Shown one piece after another: positions 1 to 6,142 of a stretch of DNA of 14,144 nucleotides. Under the pieces are notes generated by a model. That model searched no databases, was not told where the DNA came from, and saw only the letters and a program-made list of their open reading frames with translations. How positions within the stretch are numbered: the stretch's first letter is position 1; each line of letters starts with the position of its first letter. The position numbers and the translations under genes are program-made. This DNA is from CAIJXJ01 sp964445115 (lineage in GTDB: Bacteria; Pseudomonadota; Gammaproteobacteria; Burkholderiales; Methylophilaceae): positions 1-14,144 of the forward strand of contig CAYUJU010000057.1 in the NCBI GenBank assembly GCA_964445115.1. The letters run 5' to 3'.

Positions 1-56
1 GGTAGCGGCAGTTTCCTGCCAAATGACCGTTTACACAAAAATTCTTACACCCTCTC
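1..56. mobile_element. Terminus of an IS256-like insertion sequence (partial)
   Basis: Read on the minus strand from base 56 leftwards, the sequence starts GAGAGGGTGTAAGAATTTTT and continues GTGTAAACGG. This closely matches the other window edge (14089 rightwards), which starts GAGAGCGTGTCCCGAATTTT and continues GTGTAAACGG. A GTGTAAAC motif inside a GAGxG...-type terminal inverted repeat is what I know from IS256-family elements. The element lies to the left, outside the window; no transposase is visible. The family call is by recall of the end sequence and is not proven. Confidence 0.6.
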
Positions 57-75
57 GGAGGGCTTTCTTGTTTTT
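50..75 (+). terminator. Possible intrinsic terminator at the IS/flank junction
   Basis: CCCTC (50-54), loop TCG, GAGGG (58-62), followed by CTTTCTTGTTTTT. The stem is short (5 bp) but GC-rich and has a T-rich tail on the plus strand, so it could stop transcription leaving the IS. It spans the IS end and the flank, so it may be fortuitous. On the minus strand it lies just downstream of the antitoxin gene, with a weaker T-tail. Confidence 0.4.
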
Positions 76-120
76 GCTGGTGCATTTTGCCAGATAATAC
101 AGACACCCAGTTTCGGGGCG

Positions 121-408
121 TTATGTAGCAGTTAATTCCACTTTAATCGTTTTCCCAAGGACCGCCGCGGCGCTTGCCAGTGTGGTCAATGTTAAGCTGG
201 TGTCGGCTTCATCCAGCAGTCTGTTCAGTGCGGCACGGCTGGTATGCATTCTTTTTGCCATGACGGTCTTCGTGAGCTTTTGCGCTGCCATTTCTTGTTC
301 GATCTGCCAGGCAATAACACGCTTTACAGCAACGGCAGTTGCCTCTTCCAGAAGTGCCTCCTCCGCAAGAAAGTCGTCAAAGCTACTTCCAATATGTTGA
401 GTGCTCAT
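121..408 (-). CDS. higA: XRE-family antitoxin of a HigBA-type toxin-antitoxin pair
   Basis: A 95-residue protein. Its second half is a Cro/C1-type helix-turn-helix: AAQKLTKTVMAKRMHTSRAA, then the recognition region LNRLLDEADTSLTLTTLASA and a closing strand KTIKVEL. In HigBA-like systems this protein binds and neutralises the toxin and represses the shared promoter through the helix-turn-helix. The ATG at 408-406 is preceded by AAGGAG at good spacing and overlaps the toxin stop codon as ATGA, so the two genes are translationally coupled in the order toxin then antitoxin. This order is typical of HigBA and the opposite of most type II pairs. The fold and operon arrangement support the call strongly; the exact subfamily name is inference. 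Confidence 0.88.
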   Translation of the reverse strand: MSTQHIGSSFDDFLAEEALLEEATAVAVKRVIAWQIEQEMAAQKLTKTVMAKRMHTSRAALNRLLDEADTSLTLTTLASAAAVLGKTIKVELTAT

Positions 409-752
409 TTTCGTCTCCTTAATTGCTTCAGTCTTTCCTTTGCCAAGTCTAAATCAGGCTTGGGTGTCTTTTGCTGCTTCTTGATAAAGCCATGCAGCAA
501 TACCATAACTGCCCCTTCCATCACAAACAGAACCCGTGCGATTTTCGTATCAAGCCTGATTCGTACTTCCCAGATGTCGCCATCGACATGATCCACCAAT
601 GGCATGCCTAGCGGCCAGCCGAACTGTACCGTCTTGATGTCTTCGCCTATGGTTTTCTTCTCGGAAGCGGATAATGACTTAAGCCACTCCCTGACTGGTT
701 CGCTATCGGCGTCGGTTTTGAAAAACCGAACTTCCAAGATGGGTACTTTCAT
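405..752 (-). CDS. higB: HigB/RelE-type toxin (phage Gp49-like family)
   Basis: A 115-residue protein starting MKVPILEVRFFKT. It carries the hallmarks of the Gp49-like/HigB branch of the RelE superfamily: an N-terminal strand followed by a helical EPVREWLKSL segment, a central G-D-I-W-E-V-R-I-R strand, a hydrophobic ARVLFVMEGAVMVLLHGF hairpin, and a basic end KKQQKTP...DLDLAKERLKQL. Members are usually ribosome-dependent or free mRNA interferases that arrest growth when the antitoxin is lost. I chose the ATG at 752 because the extension to the TTG at 770 adds residues (MVHFCH) not expected in the family. No clear Shine-Dalgarno precedes 752. The antitoxin gene follows with an ATGA overlap. 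The role is probably plasmid maintenance. Confidence 0.87.
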   Translation of the reverse strand: MKVPILEVRFFKTDADSEPVREWLKSLSASEKKTIGEDIKTVQFGWPLGMPLVDHVDGDIWEVRIRLDTKIARVLFVMEGAVMVLLHGFIKKQQKTPKPDLDLAKERLKQLRRRK

Positions 753-840
753 ATGACAGAAGTGTACCAATAATGATACGTTAATGCATCAAGTATTTGA
801 TTCACAGTCACCACGGCTTCATCAGTGTAAACATAAACAA

Positions 841-868
841 AAACCCGCCAGATTTCTCCAGCGGGTTT
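841..868 (-). terminator. Intrinsic terminator, best read leftwards
   Basis: Perfect 8-bp arms AAACCCGC (841-848) and GCGGGTTT (861-868) with a 12-nt loop. On the minus strand the stem is followed by TTTTTGTTTATG, a good U-tract. It sits 28 bp beyond the stop codon of the relict reading frame at 896-1009, as if it were that gene's original terminator. It also insulates the toxin-antitoxin operon from upstream minus-strand transcription. Confidence 0.75.
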
Positions 869-895
869 GTTAGATCTATTTTCTGCCTTGGGATT

Positions 896-1009
896 TTACT
901 GCCCAGTCTCCACGGTCCAAACGCCAGCTTTGGGCGCCGCACATTTTTGCAGAAGAACACCAGTTAAGCCAAGCGCCTTACATTCAGTTTCGCGAGCACG
1001 AAGCTGAAG
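896..1009 (-). pseudogene. Relict C-terminus, paralogous to the 539-residue protein at 2605-4224
   Basis: Translating the minus strand from 1009 to the TAA at 898-896 gives LQLRARETECKALGLTG, then VLLQKCAAPKAGVWTVETGQ and stop. The intact protein encoded at 2605-4224 ends LQLRAREAECKSQYGLAG, then VLLQKCAAPKAGVWTVETGQ and stop. By eye 33 of 37 residues match, with a one-residue gap, and both end at the same residue. Upstream of 1010 the frame stays open only to about 1040 and loses similarity. I see no plausible start codon or ribosome binding site for a short gene. It is therefore most likely the tail of a second copy, left after duplication or recombination, still followed by a terminator at 841-868. 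The DNA has diverged at many third positions, so the copies are not recent duplicates of each other. Confidence 0.8.
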
Positions 1010-1053
1010 GCACCCCTCTTTGTGACATCTGGGTTCTTAGTTAAGATTGGCGG

Positions 1054-1239
1054 ATGGATCACTTGATTACAACCACCCTATCCTGGGCCTTCGGCTACCA
1101 GCCGAACGAAATTGGCCCGCTGCAGATTGGTGCGCTCATCGTCCTGGTGCTGGCCAATCTGTACATATTGGCCGCCCTAGTGCTCAAGATGCACATTAAC
1201 AAAATCGCCAAATCGAAAGCTTTATCAAAAATTATTTGA
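1054..1239 (+). CDS. Small predicted membrane protein, possibly a broken gene
   Basis: A 61-codon plus-strand frame starting MDHLITTTLSWAFGYQPNEI, with one convincing transmembrane segment (PLQIGALIVLVLANLYILAA) and a basic tail. Codon use up to about 1210 looks like real coding sequence, with many G/C third positions. It then drifts into A/T-rich codons (KALSKII) before the TGA at 1237. GGCGG just before the ATG could act as a weak ribosome binding site. The frame runs opposite to all neighbours and sits between relict and accessory genes. Coding-looking sequence resumes in another frame at about 1256-1321, so this may be the front part of a decayed gene. I do not recognise the family. Confidence 0.4.
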   Translation: MDHLITTTLSWAFGYQPNEIGPLQIGALIVLVLANLYILAALVLKMHINKIAKSKALSKII

Positions 1240-1255
1240 AAAAAAATAATTATTT

Positions 1256-1321
1256 TGGGGAGGATTTCAGGACGCAGACACCGTTGTCTCCATGGTCATC
1301 TTCAGCGAGGCCTTTCGATGA
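1256..1321 (+). pseudogene. Coding-like fragment in another frame, possible 3' end of a decayed gene
   Basis: In plus-strand frame 2 the sequence reads FQDADTVVSMVIFSEAFR and then TGA at 1319-1321, with codon choice typical of real genes in this window (gac, gtc, atc, ttc, agc, gcc). It has no start codon of its own and is separated from the frame at 1054-1239 by an A/T-rich stretch containing the palindrome AAAATAATTATTTT. A frameshift or small insertion/deletion could have split one gene. The link between the two fragments is inference. Confidence 0.25.
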
Positions 1322-1359
1322 CATCAAGCATCATCGCTTATGACGACGCGATTCATCGT

Positions 1360-1578
1360 TCAAATTTTGAATATGAATGGCAATCCAACATTCAGACCAA
1401 GCTTTTTCAAAATCATCGCCAAGCCGAGCAGGGCTGCAGACATCAACCCCAAACAAGTTCCGACCCCTAAGCCAAGCGAGACATCGAATGTGTGCATCAG
1501 CCAGCCGACCAGGTTCATACAAGAGACCGCCATGGCAAGAATAAGGTAGAGAACACCCAGTTTCTTCAAGATTTCCAT
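1360..1578 (-). CDS. Small two-helix inner-membrane protein
   Basis: A 72-residue protein starting MEILKKLGVLYLILAMAVSC. Two hydrophobic segments (about residues 7-27 and 35-57) are separated by a short polar loop (MHTFDVS) and flanked by lysines, giving a hairpin in the inner membrane. The ATG at 1578 has a strong AGGGAGGGG ribosome binding site; the frame is open further upstream but that extension reads through the lipoprotein gene in another frame. It follows the lipoprotein stop codon by 13 bp, so the two are almost certainly co-transcribed. I recognise no family. Small membrane proteins beside lipoproteins in conjugative regions can act in entry or surface exclusion, but nothing here proves that. 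Confidence 0.72.
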   Translation of the reverse strand: MEILKKLGVLYLILAMAVSCMNLVGWLMHTFDVSLGLGVGTCLGLMSAALLGLAMILKKLGLNVGLPFIFKI

Positions 1579-1591
1579 GCTCCCCTCCCTC

Positions 1592-2023
1592 TTAGTACGC
1601 GTTACCGAGCAGTGACACACCTTTGAGCGGCAGATCGACCTTGTAATCCCATCCGTCACACACCACTCCGCCGGCGCCAAAACCGCCGTGGCTGCCGACC
1701 CACTGACAAGTGGCAGTCGGCTCATGCGCGGCGACCTGGACGAAGTCCACTGGTCTGCCAGGCATGCCCTTGGTCAGGCGAACCTTGAGAATCGCACCGG
1801 CCTTTACCTGAGTTTCAGCAGGCACAACCGCCTTGCCACCAATAAACTCACCTCGATCCTGGAAGAAATTGAGCCCAACGGAAGTTCCTGACACATGATG
1901 AACATAAGCGTATGCGAGCTTTCCATCGACGCGCTCGGCAACATCACGGGGCAAAGTCGTACTACAGCCAGCCAGAGCAGAAGTCGTAAGCAAAGCGGCA
2001 ACGACTATGGTTTTGTTTTTCAT
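1592..2023 (-). CDS. Predicted outer-membrane lipoprotein of unknown function
   Basis: A 143-residue protein with a type II signal peptide: MKNKTIVVAALLTTSALAGC, with lipobox L-A-G-C and Cys20 as the lipidated residue. Serine at +2 argues for outer-membrane sorting. The mature part is mostly beta-type (GKLAYAYVHHVSGTSVGLN, a GAILKVRLTKG strand) and has two further cysteines, in TCQWVG and VVCDGW, that could form a disulphide. The start at 2023 is preceded by AGAGGTG. It is the first gene of a two-gene unit with the membrane protein at 1360-1578. It lies between the relict tail at 896-1009 and the transfer operon, so it may be cargo of a rearranged segment. Entry exclusion or a VirB7-like role is possible, but no homology is visible to me. 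Confidence 0.82.
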   Translation of the reverse strand: MKNKTIVVAALLTTSALAGCSTTLPRDVAERVDGKLAYAYVHHVSGTSVGLNFFQDRGEFIGGKAVVPAETQVKAGAILKVRLTKGMPGRPVDFVQVAAHEPTATCQWVGSHGGFGAGGVVCDGWDYKVDLPLKGVSLLGNAY

Positions 2024-2205
2024 TTTTCACCTCTAAAAATTCATTGATCATGTTTTTTACCATCAAATGCAAGCTGATAATCCACATGCAAGTGGAGAGT
2101 TTAGAGATGGTGCACGCTTCAATCCTGAGCGCTGCCACGCACATGACTGAAGTCTCAGAAGAGATGCATTAGCGTCGATTTTCCAATCGACATTTCCGAC
2201 CAACA
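2024..2205. other. Upstream region of the lipoprotein gene with short repeats
   Basis: No gene is visible. It should hold the promoter of the lipoprotein unit, but I find no convincing -35/-10 pair. It contains ATGCAAG twice (2067-2073 and 2086-2092, 19 bp apart), the second within a CCAC-ATGCAA-GTGG inverted repeat (2082-2095). These could be regulator-binding sites. Confidence 0.3.
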
Positions 2206-2234
2206 AAACCGGCAAGCTGATCACTCGCCGGTTT
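2206..2234 (-). terminator. Intrinsic terminator, possibly bidirectional
   Basis: Perfect arms AAACCGGC (2206-2213) and GCCGGTTT (2227-2234) with a 13-nt loop. On the minus strand it is followed by TGTTGG, extending the T-run to TTTT; on the plus strand by CTTTATTT. It lies 105 bp beyond the 64-residue gene (2339-2533) and is the natural end of the leftward transfer operon. Confidence 0.7.
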
Positions 2235-2338
2235 CTTTATTTGCCAATCACCCTTGAAACGACAACGGCATCTTTTGAATTAACAAATGGAATATACATT
2301 TCCACCCCCAATTAATATTAACAAGCAAAAGTCTATCA

Positions 2339-2533
2339 TTATGCTAGCTTTTTGTCAATATCACTTCGCCTTTTACGGGCACCGCCTCGCTGCTTAAGCT
2401 CAACCTTCGGCGACATCCCAAGATCATCCATGCCCTTTAACAGCGCACGTATAACTTCTTCTTGTTGCTCCGTGACCCAGAATCCAACAAATCTGTAGCC
2501 AGCCGCTTCCCTTCTTTTCTTATAATCACTCAA
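2339..2533 (-). CDS. Small basic protein, possibly DNA-binding (antitoxin-like)
   Basis: A 64-residue protein, MSDYKKRREAAGYRFVGFWV, followed by TEQQEEVIRALLKGMDDLGM and a Lys/Arg-rich end. The pattern (basic start, one strand, then two helices) resembles small ribbon-helix-helix or plasmid-encoded regulator proteins in which R-x-V-x-V/W-V-T is followed by a helix. The start is TTG at 2533-2531, the only usable start after an in-frame TGA upstream; an AGGG lies about 9 bases before it. It follows the large 539-residue gene by 71 bp on the same strand and may be the last gene of the operon. The functional call is tentative. Confidence 0.55.
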   Translation of the reverse strand: MSDYKKRREAAGYRFVGFWVTEQQEEVIRALLKGMDDLGMSPKVELKQRGGARKRRSDIDKKLA

Positions 2534-2604
2534 CGAAGCACCCTGTCAATCCGTTTACATTTTTTCTAGCCTATTGAAACAATTCACAGACGTCAAATGT
2601 TAAA

Positions 2605-4224
2605 TTATTGACCGGTCTCCACTGTCCACACGCCAGCCTTGGGAGCTGCGCATTTCTGAAGCAAAACTCCAGCCAGTCCGTACTGCGACTTACACTCGGC
2701 TTCACGCGCACGCAATTGAAGAGTCGTATTCGATTCGCGGTAGCTGTCGGGCCGACGCATGGTGCCTGGCGACAGACCGGCATCCTTACATTCCTCAGCT
2801 GAGTAATCTTCCGGACAATTCCCGGCATACATCTCCTGCACTCCAGTCAATCCAGTCCCGATTCTTGAATAGATTTGCTTGTTTTGGACTGCTTGGCGGA
2901 GACCTAATTGATGCTGGTCCATAATCCCGGTGTTCGGGATAACCACCCCATTTCCAACGTTACCCAGAAATCCATTTTGAACATCTGTGATGCCATTCGC
3001 GCCCAACAGTACACCACTGGCACCAGCGTAGATTCCTGCACCAACAACTCCCGCCCCAACAGCATTCAGAGTCGCTCCACTGGCGGCAAGGGCAGGGCCC
3101 ACGACTCCGGCCAAAGCAGAGGCAATCCCCCAAGTGGCCACAAAGGTCAAGATCGTGAAAAACAGGACAGTGAACCCGGATTTTGTTTGCTGAAAATGGT
3201 AAAGCAACTCCTCCTGCTCCGGCAGGTTGCCACCTTTCCATTCCGATATAGAAATATTGGAAGGTGCGACATGATCCGCAACATCGCACGTCGCAGTATT
3301 CCCATGGGGAGACGCCAATCCCACATTAGTCACACAGATCGCCGACATGCCGCCTTCCGGCTGCATTTCAATCGGCGTAGCCACGAACCATTGTGGTTTC
3401 GCGTACCCGTCGATATAGGTGGTGACCTTTTTCTTGAAAATATTCCCGGATTTTTTGGTGTTTTGGGCAAAACGCTGTTTTGTGTTTACGATCCACCCGA
3501 TATGCCCATTTGAGTGTCTTAATGCCTGCCCAATGACAACGCCGACGGCCTCCCAACTAATGTTGTGGAAAACGTGGTCAGTGACAGATGCACCCTTAAA
3601 GTTTTGGAAGGGGTTGTAGCCCAGGCGTTCCGGATCAGAGGCTTCAGATGGAGTAAGGAAGTCGCGGCGCCATTTGTTGATCTCGCCGTGCCACGGGGTG
3701 AAATCACTTCTGTACACGACGAGGTCGCCAGTTGGCGTTTTCTCAACCTTCTGGATCTCCACGATCAGTTCGGCGCTGTCCGGGGAGTAAGCCGCAAACA
3801 CATAGCTGGCTGTCTTAGGGAAAGCGTCGATACGGGAGGACATCTGCGCAGAAGAAATACCGGCAGCGCCGAGTTCCTCCCGCCCAGACGAAATCCAGCG
3901 CTCCCCCTCGATCATCTCCCATTTGAAGGCGGCCTGGTTGGGGTCCGCCGCGTCCCGCATCCAAGTCAATCTACCAATTTCGGTGTAGTTGTCTTTCGGC
4001 ATTGAGACGGAAGTGCCGAGGCCCTGCATGTTAGGTATCGAATACCAGTTTCTCGAGTTAGCTGCGAAATCGGCCCAGCCGGCAACCACGCCAGATGGCT
4101 GCGCAATTTCGCGCTCAGTGCTAGCTGACGCTGGCATTGCAGGGGCAATGACGCCGGTAACAACGAACGCGAAGGTTGTGATGCCGGCTGTCAGCCGGCG
4201 TGACAGATCACTGAAAAGACCCAT
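2605..4224 (-). CDS. Exported/membrane protein of the transfer operon, function unknown
   Basis: A 539-residue protein with a signal peptide (basic start MGLFSDLSRRL, hydrophobic core, probable cleavage after MPASAS). Residues 40-335 look like an extracytoplasmic soluble domain rich in Trp and Tyr. About residues 349-410 form a long Ala/Gly-rich hydrophobic stretch that could cross the membrane more than once. The C-terminal part has several cysteines (NCPEDYSAEECKDAG, then ECKSQYG and QKCAAPKAG). The start at 4224 is preceded by AAGGAGG and overlaps the upstream gene by 17 bp; the longer start at 4269 lacks such a site. Its extreme C-terminus is repeated as a relict at 896-1009. Because of its position after the TrbL-like gene I infer a role in transfer or mating-pair contact, but I know no family for it. 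Confidence 0.85.
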   Translation of the reverse strand: MGLFSDLSRRLTAGITTFAFVVTGVIAPAMPASASTEREIAQPSGVVAGWADFAANSRNWYSIPNMQGLGTSVSMPKDNYTEIGRLTWMRDAADPNQAAFKWEMIEGERWISSGREELGAAGISSAQMSSRIDAFPKTASYVFAAYSPDSAELIVEIQKVEKTPTGDLVVYRSDFTPWHGEINKWRRDFLTPSEASDPERLGYNPFQNFKGASVTDHVFHNISWEAVGVVIGQALRHSNGHIGWIVNTKQRFAQNTKKSGNIFKKKVTTYIDGYAKPQWFVATPIEMQPEGGMSAICVTNVGLASPHGNTATCDVADHVAPSNISISEWKGGNLPEQEELLYHFQQTKSGFTVLFFTILTFVATWGIASALAGVVGPALAASGATLNAVGAGVVGAGIYAGASGVLLGANGITDVQNGFLGNVGNGVVIPNTGIMDQHQLGLRQAVQNKQIYSRIGTGLTGVQEMYAGNCPEDYSAEECKDAGLSPGTMRRPDSYRESNTTLQLRAREAECKSQYGLAGVLLQKCAAPKAGVWTVETGQ

Positions 4225-4600
4225 TTTGAGCCTCCTTGATGTTTCCTGAAGCGATCTCTCCAGCAACATCGATATTCAAGAATGGGATGAGCGTCATGAA
4301 TTCGAGGACGGCTTGCTGGCGCTGGGTTTCAGAGGCATCTTGAGTGCACTGAACAGCCAGCAAATCGGCGCCGCCAGCCAGACGAATGAAGTAGCCATCC
4401 TTCTTCTTTCCATCCCTGGACAAGCTCGGCAAAGAGCCGGATTGGACGTGGTGGATAACGCAGCCAGGGTGATCAGTCTCAATTCCGACGGTTGGCGTCA
4501 TGGCCAACACCTCTGAATCACTCAAGCCAGGGGCAGTTTGAGCTGCCTGCGCCGCAAGGGTTGATGAGATGAGTGCTGCGAAAACGATTTTCTTGATCAT
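4208..4600 (-). CDS. Small exported protein of the transfer operon
   Basis: A 130-residue protein with a clear signal peptide (MIKKIVFAALISSTLAAQAA, cleavage near AQA). The mature part has two cysteines (HPGCVIHH and LLAVQCTQD) that may form a disulphide in the periplasm, and a GYFIRLAGGADLLAV strand-rich core. The start at 4600 follows an AAAGGG site. It lies 51 bp after the TrbL-like gene and overlaps the start of the 539-residue protein gene by 17 bp, so co-expression with that protein is likely. No family is recognised. A small periplasmic accessory of the secretion channel is the simplest reading. Confidence 0.78.
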   Translation of the reverse strand: MIKKIVFAALISSTLAAQAAQTAPGLSDSEVLAMTPTVGIETDHPGCVIHHVQSGSLPSLSRDGKKKDGYFIRLAGGADLLAVQCTQDASETQRQQAVLEFMTLIPFLNIDVAGEIASGNIKEAQNGSFQ

Positions 4601-4651
4601 GGTTAATACCCTTTCTTTCTGTGGAAAAATGACTTTGGTTAGGTTGACGAT

Positions 4652-5875
4652 TTACATGGTGCCGCGTCGGCCAGCAGCGCCGATGGATCCGCCGCCGGTC
4701 CCAGCCGGCTTAGGGTTACGTTGTTGCGGGTGATTGCCAGGCGGGTTGCTTGGTGGCTGCTTTTTGCTGCCGCCACCTGTTGCTCCACGGGCTGCGCGAT
4801 TAACGAAGGACACGAATACGTTGCCACCGTCGGAGCCCATGGCTGGCCCGCCAACCAGGGCGCTAACGAAATTGCCAGTGGACTCGATGATTTCTTTTCC
4901 AACCCAGCTGAAAAAGATTAGGAACAGAGACACCAGGATGGCGCTGTCCTGGGCGCCTTCAGGCGATGCGGAATAAAGCACCACCAACTGGATGCAGCCA
5001 ACTGCCAAGAATGCCAAGAACGTCGCAACAGCTTTATAAAACATGCCTGACATCGCGAGAGTGAACCAGCCGCACGGCAACGAGCCGAGGCAACTGAAAC
5101 GCTCCAGAAGGATGAACGGGAGCAAGAGGGGCCCGAAGCAGATAGCCGTGTACATCATGATGTCGCCTAAATTCACAACGAACACAAAGGTCGCCAGGCT
5201 CCAGACAAGCAGCAGCGCAGTCGCAAAACTAAATAAGTGAGACACCAGGGTGACCAGCATGCCGTCACCGCTGGTCATGCCAGGGATGACACTCTTGAGA
5301 TTTTCCCAACCCAGTGCCGCCTTGCCAGCCACCCAGCCCAGCGCCCCGCCTCCAGCGGCTTCGCTGGCGGCTTTCTCGGCTTGATCAAGCTGCAACAACC
5401 TGCGGGCCATTGGGTATTTGAGGACATTAACTATCGCCGTGCTGTAGAGCTCAACAACAGCACAGGTAGCGTCCTCACCACATCCCTCAACGCCTGTTCG
5501 CATGGCACCTACGCGGCCGATTTCGTCACTGATGGCCACTGACGTATGGAAGAAAAAGTCCTTCACGGAGATCCCCATGAAGGCCCCCTGCTCCATCCCG
5601 CCACCGTCGTCCTTCTGAGCCCAGCCCAGCAAAAGCGACCACACAAACACCATCAACATGGTCTTTTTGACCATTTTGCTGATGGCGGTGGATATCTTGT
5701 CGTCATCAAGCAGAATCTCAACAAGAAGCCACGCCATGCTCAGGGTGTAGAGCACCATCAGGAGGTGGATACCGTGTTGAACAAACACGTTTGAAAAGGC
5801 TTCTCCCATTGCATGCAAGCCGTCGAGCATCGAGAGCAGCTTAGGTTTGAAGGCAATAATTGCTGATTCATCCAT
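4652..5875 (-). CDS. TrbL/VirB6-like polytopic inner-membrane protein of a type IV secretion system
   Basis: A 407-residue protein with about six hydrophobic segments: residues 36-56, 70-87, 205-235, 238-258, 266-297 and 308-330. It has a long loop (88-200) and a Gly/Pro/Asn-rich hydrophilic tail from about 365 (GGGSKKQPPSNPPGNHPQQR) ending GRRGTM. A cluster of central transmembrane helices with a low-complexity C-terminus is the usual shape of TrbL/VirB6, the inner-membrane channel component for DNA passage. The ATG at 5875 has AAGGA 9 bases upstream, placed over the stop codon of the previous gene. The gene order TrbJ-like, small membrane protein, TrbL-like mirrors trbJ-trbK-trbL of P-type systems. 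Family assignment comes from topology and order, not from residue-level motifs. Confidence 0.78.
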   Translation of the reverse strand: MDESAIIAFKPKLLSMLDGLHAMGEAFSNVFVQHGIHLLMVLYTLSMAWLLVEILLDDDKISTAISKMVKKTMLMVFVWSLLLGWAQKDDGGGMEQGAFMGISVKDFFFHTSVAISDEIGRVGAMRTGVEGCGEDATCAVVELYSTAIVNVLKYPMARRLLQLDQAEKAASEAAGGGALGWVAGKAALGWENLKSVIPGMTSGDGMLVTLVSHLFSFATALLLVWSLATFVFVVNLGDIMMYTAICFGPLLLPFILLERFSCLGSLPCGWFTLAMSGMFYKAVATFLAFLAVGCIQLVVLYSASPEGAQDSAILVSLFLIFFSWVGKEIIESTGNFVSALVGGPAMGSDGGNVFVSFVNRAARGATGGGSKKQPPSNPPGNHPQQRNPKPAGTGGGSIGAAGRRGTM

Positions 5876-5887
5876 GTCTCAAAATCC

Positions 5888-6142
5888 TTACAAAAGGTCG
5901 CGCAAAATCAGCGCGGGAAGAACCATCAGAGCCACGAGGCAAACAACAAAGAGTTCAGGGGCATCAACTGAAAACTGGATAAAGCCCCAGGTCACCATGC
6001 CTCGCAAAGTCTTCACCTCCGGGGAAAAGTCGAGCTTCTTTTGGTCCGTGGTGTCGATGTATTTTTGGGTGTCGTGGTCGAGACGATCGCGCAGATCAAG
6101 CGGCGTGCGAAGCACGAAATGGATTAGCCTGCCGAATCTCAT
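5888..6142 (-). CDS. Small one-helix membrane protein between the TrbJ- and TrbL-like genes
   Basis: An 84-residue protein starting MRFGRLIHFVLRTPLDLRDR. A charged N-terminal region (about residues 1-55, with LDHDTQKYIDTTDQKKLDF) is followed by one long hydrophobic segment near the C-terminus (FVVCLVALMVLPALIL) and the end RDLL. I chose the ATG at 6142 because it overlaps the TGA of the upstream gene as ATGA; an in-frame start three codons earlier is less likely. The place is that of trbK in P-type operons. TrbK is a lipoprotein and this protein has no lipobox, so I do not assign that name. It is probably a tail-anchored inner-membrane subunit or accessory of the secretion channel. Confidence 0.75.
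   Translation of the reverse strand: MRFGRLIHFVLRTPLDLRDRLDHDTQKYIDTTDQKKLDFSPEVKTLRGMVTWGFIQFSVDAPELFVVCLVALMVLPALILRDLL

Noticed and set aside
753..770. Longer toxin start (TTG at 770)
   Set aside because: Adds MVHFCH, which does not fit the start of this toxin family; the ATG at 752 begins directly at the expected first strand.
1962..2144. 60-codon minus-strand frame overlapping the lipoprotein start
   Set aside because: It overlaps the signal peptide region in another frame and has no family pattern; the lipoprotein frame is clearly the coding one.
2908..3513. 201-codon open frame on the plus strand
   Set aside because: It lies wholly antisense to the 539-residue gene, has no ribosome binding site, and its translation is low-complexity Arg/Ser/Asn-rich with no fold-like pattern. 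It is a shadow of the real gene.
3565..4005. 146-codon plus-strand frame
   Set aside because: Antisense to the 539-residue gene, with no ribosome binding site and no recognisable pattern.
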